A stretch of DNA of 64,000 nucleotides, taken from positions 5,384,001-5,448,000 of the forward strand of contig NZ_JAFBBP010000001.1 in assembly GCF_016907275.1 (NCBI RefSeq), given 5' to 3'. Positions 8,465-16,866 of the stretch are shown in pieces. The stretch comes from Micromonospora luteifusca. GTDB taxonomy: Bacteria > Actinomycetota > Actinomycetes > Mycobacteriales > Micromonosporaceae. The notes under the pieces were generated by a model, which saw nothing but the letters and a program-made list of their open reading frames with translations, was not told the DNA's origin and searched no databases. Every line of letters starts with the position of its first letter. Positions within the stretch are counted from its first letter, which is position 1. Both the position numbers and the translations under genes were made by a program.

Positions 8465-10603
8465 TCAGGGATGCGCGGTCGGCGGCGTCAGAATCTCGAA
8501 CCAGACCGTGGAGCCGCGGACCGACGGGTCGGTGCCCCAGGCGTCACTGAGCTCCTCGATCAGGCCCAGGCCCCGCCCACGACTGCTCAACGTGTCGGTG
8601 CGGGTCCGGGTCACGGTGCCCCGGGTGCCGGAATCGGCCACCGAGACCAGCAGCCGCTCGGGGCTGAGGTCGATCTCCACGCGGGCGGCCGTGCCGGCGT
8701 GCAGCAACGCGTTGGTGGTCAACTCGCTGGTGCAGAGCACCGCGGCCCCGATCACCGATTCCGGCACCCGCCACTCGGTGAGCTGGCCGGTCATCCAGTG
8801 CCGAACCCGGCTGGGCGCGGTCGGCTCGGCAGGCACCTCCATGCTCGCGGAACGACTCGGCTTGAGCGCATGCTCCACCGCCAGCACGGCCACGTCGTCC
8901 TCCGTGCTGCCCGGTACCGCCGCGGTGGCCACCGCGCAGAGCGCGCGAGGGTCGCCGCTGCCGGCCTTGGCGACGGCGTCGCCGAGGGTGGCCAGCCCGG
9001 TGGTGAGGCTCTGCCGCCGGCGCTCCACCACCCCGTCGCTGAACAGCAGCAGGGTGTCTCCGGGGCGGAACGCGACCGTGACGGTGCTCGGCCGGCCGCC
9101 GAGACCCAGCGGGGGACCAGCCGGCACGTCGACGTACTCGGCGTGCGAGCGGCCCGCCGGGTCGCTGCGGCGGATCAGCGGCGCGGGGTGGCCGGCGCTC
9201 GCCAGGGTCAACTCCCGCCGCCCCGCGTCGATCACCCCGAACACCACGGTGACGAAGAGCTCGTGTGTGCCGGCCTCCGCGCCCAGGCTGGTCACCAGGC
9301 GGTCCAACCCCGCCAGCACCGCGTCGGGCGCCGGGTCGGCGAGGGCCAGCGCACGCAGGGCGGCCCGGACCTGCCCCATCCGCGCGGCGGCCTGCACGTC
9401 GTGGCCGGCGACGTCGCCCAGCACCACGCCGAGCGCGCCGCTGGGCAGCAGAAACGCGTCGTAGAAGTCACCGCCGGCGGCGTTGCCGTCCACCCCCGGG
9501 TCATAGCGGGCCGCGACCCGCAACCGAGGCAGGTCCGGCAGGTGCTCCGGCAACATGCTGCGTTGCAACAGCTGGGCGGTGCCGTGCTGGGTCTCGAACC
9601 GGCGGGCCCGTTCGGCGGCCTGGCCGATCAACTCGGCCGAGGCGGCCAGCAGCGCCCGCTCGGCGGGCGACCAGGTGTGCGGCACCTGGTAACCGACCGC
9701 CAGCCCGCCGCGGACCACCGAGGTGCCCAGGGGCAGAGCCGCCATCGAGCGGATCTTCTGGTCGTGGCGGTCCACCGCGATCTCCCACAGCGGTTGCCCG
9801 TCGCGGATGAACGACGGGCCGCCGGAGCGTGCCGCCTGCACCACCGGGGCCGTCCAGCCCGCCGGGGCACGTCGCCAGAGCGGGGGAAGGCGCTCGTCTG
9901 CCTCGTCCAGCAACTCGCCGCGGACCCGGCGCACCATGCGCCAGCCGCCGCCGCCCTCGTCGACCGCGAACGAGACCTGGTCGGGGTCGAACGTGGTGAT
10001 CGCCCACCGCAGGGTCACCCGGGCCACGTCGTCGAGGGTGAGCGTGCCGGCGAGCGCCGCGGCCACCTCGCTGAGGCTCTGCAACTGCTCGGTGACATGG
10101 GTGGTCTCGGCCGCGACCATCAACGTGCCGACGATCTGCCCGGCACTGTCGCGCACCGGCGAGTAGCCCCGGGTGAAGACCGCCTGCTCCACCGTCGCGG
10201 AGTGCCCACGCACCAACGGCAGGGTGGATTCCCTCTCCAGGAACGGCACGCCCTGCCGGTAGGTGCGCTCGAACACCTGGCCGACACCGGGCAGCGCCCA
10301 GATCTCGGCGAACACCTCGGCGGCCGGGCGGCCGAGGGCGCTCGGGTGTTTGGCGCCCAGCAACTCGGCGTAGCCGGCGTTGTAGAGCAGAACGAGGTCG
10401 TCGCCGTACGCCAGGGCCATCGGCATCGGTGAGGCGAGGATCAGGTCGACGACCGCCCGGATCGCCACGTCCCAGCTCTCGGGCGGGCCCAGCGGGGTGC
10501 CGGCCCAGTCGTGGGCGAGCACGTCAGCGGCCGCCCCGGGCCCGGCGGATGCCTCCGGGGCCGGAGTTGCTGGCGTGGGGACTCGCCCGACCGTTCCTGG
10601 CAT
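8465..10603 (-). CDS. PAS-GAF-SpoIIE phosphatase with C-terminal anti-sigma-type ATPase domain
   Basis: This 712-residue soluble regulator has, in order, a PAS-like sensor (about 35-170), a GAF domain (about 185-340), a PP2C/SpoIIE phosphatase (about 355-565; GGDFYDAF, LGDVAGHDVQAA, LLLFSDGVVERR) and an HATPase_c domain (about 585-705; ELTTNALLHA, VADSGTRG, GRGLGLIEEL). This combines an RsbU-like phosphatase with an RsbW-like anti-sigma kinase fold, the two activities that run sigmaB partner switching. No transmembrane segment is present. Several nearby genes carry stress-sigma promoters, so it is a plausible input to that circuit. This is inference, because no anti-anti-sigma gene is in the window. 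Confidence 0.85.
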   Translation of the reverse strand: MPGTVGRVPTPATPAPEASAGPGAAADVLAHDWAGTPLGPPESWDVAIRAVVDLILASPMPMALAYGDDLVLLYNAGYAELLGAKHPSALGRPAAEVFAEIWALPGVGQVFERTYRQGVPFLERESTLPLVRGHSATVEQAVFTRGYSPVRDSAGQIVGTLMVAAETTHVTEQLQSLSEVAAALAGTLTLDDVARVTLRWAITTFDPDQVSFAVDEGGGGWRMVRRVRGELLDEADERLPPLWRRAPAGWTAPVVQAARSGGPSFIRDGQPLWEIAVDRHDQKIRSMAALPLGTSVVRGGLAVGYQVPHTWSPAERALLAASAELIGQAAERARRFETQHGTAQLLQRSMLPEHLPDLPRLRVAARYDPGVDGNAAGGDFYDAFLLPSGALGVVLGDVAGHDVQAAARMGQVRAALRALALADPAPDAVLAGLDRLVTSLGAEAGTHELFVTVVFGVIDAGRRELTLASAGHPAPLIRRSDPAGRSHAEYVDVPAGPPLGLGGRPSTVTVAFRPGDTLLLFSDGVVERRRQSLTTGLATLGDAVAKAGSGDPRALCAVATAAVPGSTEDDVAVLAVEHALKPSRSASMEVPAEPTAPSRVRHWMTGQLTEWRVPESVIGAAVLCTSELTTNALLHAGTAARVEIDLSPERLLVSVADSGTRGTVTRTRTDTLSSRGRGLGLIEELSDAWGTDPSVRGSTVWFEILTPPTAHP

Positions 10604-10609
10604 GTTCGC

Positions 10610-10615
10610 AGCCTA
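10610..10615 (-). promoter_or_regulatory. -10 box TAGGCT for leaderless SpoIIE-type gene
   Basis: On the minus strand TAGGCT is followed by 6 bases and the ATG at 10603, with no Shine-Dalgarno sequence. Confidence 0.45.
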
Positions 10616-10741
10616 GTCGGCTGACCGGAAAAGGCATCCGATCATAGCGGCGGGCCGTCGCTTTCACCATCGAGGTGGCCGTTCGGGCAGTTCAGGGCCG
10701 CTGCCCGGCGGCCTGCCGCAAAAAACTCGGCGCGTTGCGCG

Positions 10742-10766
10742 GACTGCCAGACCGGTAGCCGGGTAT
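10742..10766 (+). promoter_or_regulatory. SigmaB/SigF-type promoter of the mechanosensitive channel gene
   Basis: GACTG at 10742-10746, 14 bases, GGGTAT at 10761-10766: a full match to GNNTN-N14-16-GGGTAY. It sits 35 bases before the ATG at 10802, which has its own AGGAGGG ribosome site. Confidence 0.5.
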
Positions 10767-10801
10767 GCGCCCGGCGCAGTCCATGCGACAGGAGGGACAT
10801 C

Positions 10802-11614
10802 ATGCTGAAAACCCTCGCGGTCCGGCAGGCCGACATCGGCGATGCCATCGCCGACACCTGGAGGTCGGTGCTGCTCTTCATCCCGAAGGCAGTGGCCTTC
10901 ATCGTCATCCTCGTGGTCGGCTGGCTCATCGCCAGAGCCGTCCTGAAGGTCGTGGATGCGGTGCTAGAACGGGTGCACTTCGACCAAGCGGTCGAACGCG
11001 GCGGTATCAAACGGGCCCTGGAGAGAACGAAGTACGACGCCTCCGACATTCTGGCCAGACTGGCGTACTACGCCGTACTGCTGTTCACGCTGCAGTTCGC
11101 GTTCGGAGTCTGGGGGCCCAACGCGATCAGTGACCTGATCAGCGGCGTGGTGTCCTGGCTGCCGCGTGCGTTCATCGCGATCGTCATCGTGGTGGTGGCG
11201 GCCGCGATCGCCAACGCCGCCCGGGATCTGGTCACCGGGGCGCTGGGAGGACTCTCGTACGGCAAGGTCCTGGCCGACCTGACGGCGATCTTCATCATCG
11301 CGCTCGGCGTGATCGCCGCGCTGAACCAGGTGGGTATCGCCACCACGGTGACGACCCCGGTGTTGATCGCGGTGCTCGCCACGGTGGGCGGCATCCTGGT
11401 CGTCGGTGTCGGTGGCGGTCTCGTGAAGCCGATGCAGAAACGCTGGGACGGCTGGCTGGAGCGGGCGGCTCGGGAAGCCCGGGCGGTGCAGCAGCAGCGT
11501 CAGGCCAACGTGGCCGGGCGGAGCGACGTGGAGCGGCAGATGGCCGACCGCGGGGGCGATCGTACCCAGGCCATGCCTCGGGTGGAGGAGGAAGCCCCGC
11601 AATACCGCTCGTAG
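10802..11614 (+). CDS. Mechanosensitive channel-like membrane protein (TM-helix repeat type)
   Basis: This 270-residue protein has five hydrophobic segments (about 22-50, 80-105, 117-140, 157-178, 190-215). GWLIARAVLKVVDAVLERV and a later copy are the paired TM-helix repeats of small MscS-related channels. The C-terminal 55 residues are charged and cytosolic. Such proteins release solutes on hypo-osmotic shock or act as channel scaffolds; the pore function is inferred. AGGAGGG precedes the ATG and a stress-sigma promoter lies upstream. Confidence 0.75.
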   Translation: MLKTLAVRQADIGDAIADTWRSVLLFIPKAVAFIVILVVGWLIARAVLKVVDAVLERVHFDQAVERGGIKRALERTKYDASDILARLAYYAVLLFTLQFAFGVWGPNAISDLISGVVSWLPRAFIAIVIVVVAAAIANAARDLVTGALGGLSYGKVLADLTAIFIIALGVIAALNQVGIATTVTTPVLIAVLATVGGILVVGVGGGLVKPMQKRWDGWLERAAREARAVQQQRQANVAGRSDVERQMADRGGDRTQAMPRVEEEAPQYRS

Positions 11615-11636
11615 CATGGCAAAAGGCACGGAGGGT

Positions 11637-11675
11637 GGGGAGGGTGTTCCGCGGACGACGCGGGGTGCCCTCCCC
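11637..11675. terminator. Hairpin between convergent genes
   Basis: Arms 11637-11653 and 11659-11675 pair GGGGAGGG/CCCTCCCC and CCGCG/CGCGG, with a few G-T or mismatched positions between. It serves the channel gene and, on the other strand, the DUF6401 gene ending at 11683. Confidence 0.5.
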
Positions 11676-11682
11676 GTCCCCG

Positions 11683-12036
11683 TCAGGCCGGATCGAGCGA
11701 GCGGGCCAGCGCGCAGACCGCGAGCAGCCGGGTGAGCAGCCAATCCGGCTCGCTCCAGTCCACCGAACCGTCCGGCGGCGCCCACCCGTGCTCCAGGGCA
11801 GCGGCGCGGACCCCCTCGGCGTAGCCGGCGAGGGCCGCGGCGGTCAGCGGCTGGCGGTCACCATCGAGGCTGTCCCGCACGGCGGCCGCATGCTGGTCGA
11901 CGAGGGCCAGCAGCCCTGGTCGCGCGGCGGCGGCGGCGAGCCCGACGGTGCCCACGGAGACGGTGAGGGCGGCCAGGGTGGACCGCGCCGAGTCGACGGC
12001 GGTACGGGAGGCGACCCGGTTGAACGGCACACGCAT
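11683..12036 (-). CDS. DUF6401-like small protein
   Basis: This 117-residue Ala-rich helical protein has the pattern of DUF6401 proteins: SARSTLAALTVSVGTVGLAA, LLALVDQHAAAVRDSL, and a tail VDWSEPDWLLTRLLAVCALA. The family is common in Micromonosporaceae, sometimes near natural-product clusters, and has no assigned function. ATG 12036 is preferred: TAACCT lies 8 bases before it and there is no Shine-Dalgarno, so it may be leaderless. The first hydrophobic stretch could be one membrane pass. Confidence 0.6.
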   Translation of the reverse strand: MRVPFNRVASRTAVDSARSTLAALTVSVGTVGLAAAAARPGLLALVDQHAAAVRDSLDGDRQPLTAAALAGYAEGVRAAALEHGWAPPDGSVDWSEPDWLLTRLLAVCALARSLDPA

Positions 12037-12200
12037 GGTGACCGAGGTTAACCGACGCGTCACCGGGTCGACCTCGGCCGGCCGGCGGGTGTCGCCTGCG
12101 CCACCTGGACGCCAGGTGCTGGCCGCGGGGGTTGATCCGGCACAGACGGGGCACCAGGAGAACCACGCGCAGAGGGCGGCACACGGTACGGAGGCACGCC

Positions 12201-12650
12201 ATGGGACAACAGCCGGACGGACCGGACGAGCAGCACCGGCGCCCGCCGGCAGTGAGCGACGCGACGGTCGCCGCGCTCGGCAAGCTCAGCGAGGCACTGG
12301 AGTGCGTGGAGCGGGCCCGGGGGCATCTGTACTCGTTGCACCAGTTGATCGGCCACGCCGACCTCATGCTCGACGACGCGGTGGAGCAGTTCCGGGCCGC
12401 CGGACATCCGCACCTCGCCGACCGGATCGACACGGAACTGCTGGGCCGGAATGTCATCGCCGGCCGGTGGACGTTCCAGATCGTCGAGGACTTCGACGAC
12501 GGCTACCACGCGCTGTTCCGGGAGCTGGACCAGCAGGCCCGCGACGAGCTGGTGGGCGGGCGACGCCACCTCTACGAGGCGGAGATGAAGGAACGCCGCC
12601 GCAGTCGGGGCCGACCAGGTCACGAGGCCCGGCCGGCCAGCGGAGGTTAG
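12201..12650 (+). CDS. Conserved actinobacterial hypothetical protein
   Basis: This 149-residue soluble, mostly helical protein has a disordered first 20 residues, then a segment rich in His and acidic residues (LYSLHQLIGHADLMLDDAVE, FQIVEDFDDGYHALFRELD) and a basic tail. Repeated Asp/His pairs suggest metal binding, but no family was recognised. A CGGAGG site sits 7-8 bases before the ATG at 12201. Its stop overlaps the convergent small membrane gene by 4 bases. Confidence 0.65.
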   Translation: MGQQPDGPDEQHRRPPAVSDATVAALGKLSEALECVERARGHLYSLHQLIGHADLMLDDAVEQFRAAGHPHLADRIDTELLGRNVIAGRWTFQIVEDFDDGYHALFRELDQQARDELVGGRRHLYEAEMKERRRSRGRPGHEARPASGG

Positions 12651-12856
12651 TCGCTTGTCGCGTCGGCCGGGCGTCGCCGCGCCGCGTCGTCAGCGATGAT
12701 CACGGTGGCCACCATCAGCGCGACGCAGAGGCTGAACAGCCACGACTCGTCGGCGACGAGCTTGGCGGACAAGGGCGCCTGCAGCGCGGCGAGCAGAAAG
12801 CCGAGCCAGGCGAGCCGGCGCTGACGCGTCGAGAGGATTCCGGAGCCTTGAGACAT
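12647..12856 (-). CDS. Small two-helix membrane protein
   Basis: This 69-residue protein has two hydrophobic segments (about 14-33 and 38-58) and a basic C-terminal tail. Coding bias is normal and the reading is clean, but no family is recognisable and no strong ribosome site precedes the ATG. Confidence 0.5.
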   Translation of the reverse strand: MSQGSGILSTRQRRLAWLGFLLAALQAPLSAKLVADESWLFSLCVALMVATVIIADDAARRRPADATSD

Positions 12857-13014
12857 CCCGAAATTCTTACGCGAATCAACCGGCTTGCCGTCCTCCGATC
12901 GGCCGATTCTGGACGAGCTGTCCGCTTTCTCGACCGTCCGGACACGATTTCTTTCCGCCGTGGGCGATCGGACACCTACGGCGCTAGGGTGCGCCTGCGG
13001 CAGGATGGTGTCCC

Positions 13015-14361
13015 GTGTCCACCACGCCCGCGCGCCCCCGCGCCTCGTTGCTCCTGCTGGCCTACCTCGCGTTCGTCAGCCTCGGCCTGCCCGATGGTCT
13101 GCTCGGGGTTGCCTGGCCCTCGATCCGGGGCGACTTCGGTGTGCCGACGGAGGCGGTCGGTCTGGTGCTCACCGCGGGCACCGTCGGTTATCTCACTTCC
13201 AGTGTGCTGGCCGGGTTCACGTTGGCCCGGGTCGGCGTCGGTGCGCTGCTCGCCGGCAGCACCCTGCTGGCCAGCCTGGCGCTGACCGGCTATTCCCTGA
13301 GCCCGGCGCTGGGCGTGCTGGTGGCGTGTGCGCTGCTGCTCGGGCTCGGCTCCGGCGCGGTGGACTCCGGGCTGAACGCGTACGCCGCAGGGGCCTTCGG
13401 GCCGCGCCACATGAACTGGTTGCACGCCTTCTTCGGCCTGGGCGTGGCGATCGGGCCGCTGATCATGACCGGGGCGCTGAGCGCCGGGCTGGCCTGGCGG
13501 TGGGGCTACGGAATCGTGGCCGTCGCGCAGCTCGTGCTCGCCACCGCGTTCGCGCTCACCGTGCGCGCCTGGCAACGCGACAGCCCGGCCAGAACCGAAG
13601 CGGGCACCGCCACGGCCAGAACCGAAGCGGGCGCTGCCGTGGGGACGGCACCCGCCGACGCGGGCACCGAAAGGTCACCGGCCGTCCGAGTTCCGATCCG
13701 GGCGACGCTGCTGCTGCCGGCGGTCTGGTCGGGGACCCTCGCCTTCGTGCTGTACGTCGCCATCGAGGTGTCCGCCGGCCTGTGGGCGTTCCTGCTGCTG
13801 ACCGAGGGGCGTGGCGTGAGCGCGGCGGTGGCCGGCGGCTGCGTCTCCGCGTACTGGGGCAGCCTGTTCGTCGGCCGGGTGGTGCAGGGTGTGGTGGCCG
13901 AGCGCCTGGGGGCCGGGCTGGTGCTGCGCGTCAGCCTGGTCGGAATGGCCGTGGGCGCGGCGCTGATCGCCGTTCCCGGGCCGGCCGCGCTGGCGGTGCT
14001 CGGCCTGGTCGTGGTCGGCTTCGCCGCCGCGCCGGTGTTCCCGCTGCTCACCCTCACCACCGCCGAACGAGTCGGCGCGGCGCACGCGGACCGGGCCATC
14101 GGGTTGCAGATCGGTGCCGCCGGCATCGGCGCGGCGCTCGTCCCCGCCGGGCTCGGCGTGCTGATCGCCAACACGTCGGTGCAGGTGCTGGGCTCGGCCC
14201 TGGTGGTGCTCGCGCTGGCGCTGATCGTGCTGCACGAGTGGGGGGCACGCCGATCGACCGGTCGACCCGCCGCGGAGCTGGTCGCGCCACCGGTGCCGGC
14301 TCAGCCCGGCGGGGAGGATCAGACGTCCGGCCCGGTCCGGCCGGTGGTGGACGGGCGGTAG
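13015..14361 (+). CDS. Major facilitator superfamily transporter
   Basis: This 448-residue protein has 12 predicted helices in two halves, split by a hydrophilic loop (about 190-225) that contains a duplicated ARTEAG motif. The N-terminal LGLPDGLLGVAWPSIRGDFG and GSGAVDSGLNAYAA resemble the FucP / sugar-porter-like MFS branch. Substrate is unknown. It has a GTG start; TAGGGT at 12985-12990 gives a plausible -10 with a short leader. The last 43 bases overlap the convergent gene at 14319-14561. Confidence 0.8.
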   Translation: MSTTPARPRASLLLLAYLAFVSLGLPDGLLGVAWPSIRGDFGVPTEAVGLVLTAGTVGYLTSSVLAGFTLARVGVGALLAGSTLLASLALTGYSLSPALGVLVACALLLGLGSGAVDSGLNAYAAGAFGPRHMNWLHAFFGLGVAIGPLIMTGALSAGLAWRWGYGIVAVAQLVLATAFALTVRAWQRDSPARTEAGTATARTEAGAAVGTAPADAGTERSPAVRVPIRATLLLPAVWSGTLAFVLYVAIEVSAGLWAFLLLTEGRGVSAAVAGGCVSAYWGSLFVGRVVQGVVAERLGAGLVLRVSLVGMAVGAALIAVPGPAALAVLGLVVVGFAAAPVFPLLTLTTAERVGAAHADRAIGLQIGAAGIGAALVPAGLGVLIANTSVQVLGSALVVLALALIVLHEWGARRSTGRPAAELVAPPVPAQPGGEDQTSGPVRPVVDGR

Positions 14362-14561
14362 GCACGCTCGGGGTCGGTGGCCTCCCGGCTGTTCGCCCCG
14401 TTGTCCGCCGCTTCCGGACCGTGCCCGAATGCGGCCTCCTCGCCTGCGTCGTTGCCGGTCACGTCGTCGGCCTGCCCGTCGAGGCTGGAGCCCGACACCG
14501 CGCGCTCCAGCTCTTCCAACGGAAGCCGTTCCTCGTCTCGCCACACCCTGTCGTCGGTCAT
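14319..14561 (-). CDS. Small acidic hydrophilic protein
   Basis: This 80-residue protein starts MTDDRVWRDEERLPLEELE; it is strongly acidic, has no hydrophobic segment and is probably disordered. No family is recognised. The start at 14561 is supported by a near-perfect stress-sigma promoter ending 10 bases upstream. The 3' end overlaps the MFS gene by 43 bases on the opposite strand. Confidence 0.55.
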   Translation of the reverse strand: MTDDRVWRDEERLPLEELERAVSGSSLDGQADDVTGNDAGEEAAFGHGPEAADNGANSREATDPERAYRPSTTGRTGPDV

Positions 14562-14571
14562 GCCATCAGCC

Positions 14572-14596
14572 GTACCCGGGCGCGATGATCGCAAAC
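14572..14596 (-). promoter_or_regulatory. SigmaB/SigF-type promoter of the small acidic protein gene
   Basis: On the minus strand GTTTG (14596-14592), 14 bases, GGGTAC (14577-14572): an exact match to both halves of the stress-sigma consensus, 10 bases before the ATG at 14561. Confidence 0.6.
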
Positions 14597-14625
14597 GGCG
14601 CCGTGCGACAAGGCCCAGCCACAGC

Positions 14626-14653
14626 GATGGCCGCCGGAATTCCGGCGGCCATC
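14626..14653. terminator. Perfect 28-base palindrome after the SRPBCC gene
   Basis: Arms 14626-14639 and 14640-14653 are exact complements with no loop, centred on GAATTC. It lies 21 bases past the stop of the SRPBCC gene, on the transcribed side. Confidence 0.6.
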
Positions 14654-14674
14654 ACGCGCTGTTCGCGTACGGGA

Positions 14675-15136
14675 TCACGGTTGCGGACGGTCCACCGATC
14701 CGCGCCAGGCGCCGGTCTCATGACCGCGTCGCTCGATGTAGGTCTTGAACCGCTCCAGGTCGCCCTTGGCACGTCGGTCGACGATGCCGAGCTTGTCACC
14801 GGCCTGCTCGACGACCCCGTGCGGCTCGAACTCGAGCTGCAGGGTGATCCGGGTCTTGTCCGGGTCGAGCCGGTGGAACGTCACCACACCGGCCTGCTGG
14901 GTGCCGTCGGTCGAGCGCCAGGCGACCCGCTCGTCGGGAAGCTGCTCGGTGATCTCGGCGTCGAACTCGCGCTTCACCCCGGCGATGTCCACCGTCCAGT
15001 GGGTCATCGTGTCGGAAAGCTGCCGGACCTCCTGCACACCCTCCATGAACTCGGGGAACTGCTCGAACTGCGTCCACTGGTCGTACGCGGTGCGGACGGG
15101 TACGGAAACTTCGACGTGTTCGGTAACGCCACTCAT
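14675..15136 (-). CDS. SRPBCC-fold (polyketide cyclase/START-like) protein
   Basis: This 153-residue protein has the helix-grip pattern: EHVEVSVPVRTAYDQWTQFEQFPEFMEGVQEV, WRSTDGTQQAGVVTFHRLD, and a C-terminal helix with LERFKTYIERRG. Stand-alone SRPBCC proteins of this type are frequent in actinobacterial stress clusters; ligand and reaction are unknown. A GAAGGAGG site precedes the ATG. It follows the DUF2795 gene by 52 bases on the same strand and is probably cotranscribed from the stress-type promoter at 15616-15640. Confidence 0.75.
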   Translation of the reverse strand: MSGVTEHVEVSVPVRTAYDQWTQFEQFPEFMEGVQEVRQLSDTMTHWTVDIAGVKREFDAEITEQLPDERVAWRSTDGTQQAGVVTFHRLDPDKTRITLQLEFEPHGVVEQAGDKLGIVDRRAKGDLERFKTYIERRGHETGAWRGSVDRPQP

Positions 15137-15188
15137 GAGAGAACCTCCTTCAGCCGCTGGTGGTCATCGAATCGGGGGGCGATTCCTC

Positions 15189-15605
15189 TCACCAGCGAGT
15201 CGTCTCGTTCTTGTTGCCGAGCGCGGCCCACACCTCGGAAACCGTCTGGTAGACGGTGCCCTCGGGCAGTCGTTCCAGCGCCGCCACGATGTCGTCGGGC
15301 GCCTCGTTCTCGCGGGCGCTGGCGATGAGCACCATGCGGTCGCCCGGCAGCGCGCTCATCGAGATGAACCGGCCGAGCCGGCTGCGCTGCTCGACGTCGA
15401 CGGAACTCATCCCCTTCGGGGCACCGGTGCGCGTCTCGCCGGCCGGCGCGGTGGTCACCTCCGGCTGGTCCTCGCCAGCCGGTTCCGGCACCCGCGCCTC
15501 GTCGATCCGAGAGCCGCCGGTCCCCGGCCCCTGCACGAGGCCGCTGACCTCCTGACTCATCTGTTCGTCGATCCTGGGTCCGTGCTTGCTGTTGCCACGC
15601 TCCAT
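15189..15605 (-). CDS. DUF2795-like protein
   Basis: This 138-residue soluble protein has a disordered first half with repeated RIDE motifs, and a C-terminal domain (about 75-135) ending DIVAALERLPEGTVYQTVSE, which matches the DUF2795 pattern. Function is unknown. ATG 15605 is used; an internal ATG 15 codons later is an alternative. A stress-sigma promoter sits just upstream, and the SRPBCC gene follows downstream. Confidence 0.6.
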   Translation of the reverse strand: MERGNSKHGPRIDEQMSQEVSGLVQGPGTGGSRIDEARVPEPAGEDQPEVTTAPAGETRTGAPKGMSSVDVEQRSRLGRFISMSALPGDRMVLIASARENEAPDDIVAALERLPEGTVYQTVSEVWAALGNKNETTRW

Positions 15606-15615
15606 GCCTTCTGCG

Positions 15616-15640
15616 CTACCCGGCCCCGTGCCCGGTAAAC
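15616..15640 (-). promoter_or_regulatory. SigmaB/SigF-type promoter of the DUF2795-SRPBCC operon
   Basis: On the minus strand GTTTA (15640-15636), 14 bases, GGGTAG (15621-15616). The transcript would begin within a few bases of the ATG at 15605. Confidence 0.5.
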
Positions 15641-15705
15641 CGGCACCGGGCCACGAACCGGCCCTCGGCCCGGCCCCGGACCGGACATCCGACCCCGAAC
15701 GGGCG

Positions 15706-16689
15706 TCAGTCGTCGGCGGGCTTGCGTGGCGGCAGCACCGGCTCCTCCGGGTCGGGGTCACCGGCCTGCAACTGCCGTCCACGCTGCACCTCGGCGTTGA
15801 TCTGCACCCCCAGCATCAGCGCCGAGTTGGACAGGTAGAGCCAGACGAGGAACGCGATGGCCGCACCGAGGCTGCCGTAGGTCGTCTTGTACGAGGCGAA
15901 GGTGGCCACGTAGAAGCCGAAGGCGAAGGAGACCGCCGCCCAGGAGAGCAGGGCCACCGCGCCGCCGGGGGTGAGCCAGCGGAAGCGGGGCTGGCGCACG
16001 TTCGGGGCGATCCAGAACAGCAGGGACAGCAACGCCATCATGATCATGGCGAGTACCGGCCACTTCGCCACGCTCCACACCGTGCGAGCCAGGCCCCCCG
16101 CGTTGATCAGGTCGCCGACCGCGTCGGTGACCGGGCCACTGACGATCAGACCGAGGGCGACCACCGCGAGCAGCACCAACGTGATCGCGGCCAGGCCGAT
16201 CTGCAACGGCCGCAGCTTCCAGACCGGCCGGCCCTCGCTCACCCCGTACACGGCGTTGGAGGCCCGGGTGAACGCCCCGATGAAGCCCGACGCGGACCAC
16301 AGCGCGCCGAGCAGGCCGAAGCTCAGCAGCAACTCGGGGTTGCTCTGCTCGAGCACCACGGACCGGATCACCCCGACCACGCCGTCCTTGTCGGTCAGCA
16401 CCGACCCGGCACCCACCTGGTTGGCCAGGTCGACGACGGTGTCGACGGTCTGCTCGCCGCTGGAGACCAGACCGACCAGGGCCACCACCACGATGGCGGA
16501 CGGAAAGAGCGCCAGGACCCCGTAGTAGGTCAGCGCGGCGGCCCAGTCGGAGCAGTTGTCGTCGACGAAGTTCCGCACGCTGCGGACCAGCACCCCGCGC
16601 CAGGTCCGCCAGCTCAGCTGCCGCATCCGCCGGGGAACACGCGTGTCCTGTGCGCCGTCGCGCGTCGTACCGGGCTCCGTGGTCGTCAT
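15706..16689 (-). CDS. YihY/BrkB family inner-membrane protein
   Basis: The 327-residue protein has six membrane segments and the YihY signatures DDNCSDWAAALTYYGVLALFPS (first helix), ASGFIGAFTRASNAVYGV and YGSLGAAIAFLVWLYLSN. The family was once called ribonuclease BN; transporter or cell-envelope roles are proposed but unproven. ATG 16689 is chosen because GGGAG precedes it; an ATG 8 codons further upstream lacks one. An exact stress-sigma promoter lies 60 bases upstream. Confidence 0.8.
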   Translation of the reverse strand: MTTTEPGTTRDGAQDTRVPRRMRQLSWRTWRGVLVRSVRNFVDDNCSDWAAALTYYGVLALFPSAIVVVALVGLVSSGEQTVDTVVDLANQVGAGSVLTDKDGVVGVIRSVVLEQSNPELLLSFGLLGALWSASGFIGAFTRASNAVYGVSEGRPVWKLRPLQIGLAAITLVLLAVVALGLIVSGPVTDAVGDLINAGGLARTVWSVAKWPVLAMIMMALLSLLFWIAPNVRQPRFRWLTPGGAVALLSWAAVSFAFGFYVATFASYKTTYGSLGAAIAFLVWLYLSNSALMLGVQINAEVQRGRQLQAGDPDPEEPVLPPRKPADD

Positions 16690-16749
16690 GCCCGCTCCCT
16701 GCGCCCCGGCCACCGGATGACCGGTCGTCCGGTCGGGCCTGGCCCGCCG

Positions 16750-16775
16750 GTACCCGGATCACGAAATCGACAAAC
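16750..16775 (-). promoter_or_regulatory. SigmaB/SigF-type promoter of the YihY-family gene
   Basis: On the minus strand GTTTG (16775-16771), 15 bases, GGGTAC (16755-16750): an exact consensus match with legal spacing. Confidence 0.6.
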
Positions 16776-16866
16776 TCGCCCTGCCCCGCGCGGGTACCGC
16801 GTATGGTTTGCCGCCGCGTCACAGGGGAACGGTCGGGGTGACCCTGTCGACACGGAGGAGGACGAG

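Noticed and set aside
15586..16866. Long N-terminal extension of the ChaB protein
   Set aside because: Antisense to YihY, low-complexity, while ATG 16867 has an excellent ribosome site and begins the ChaB domain.
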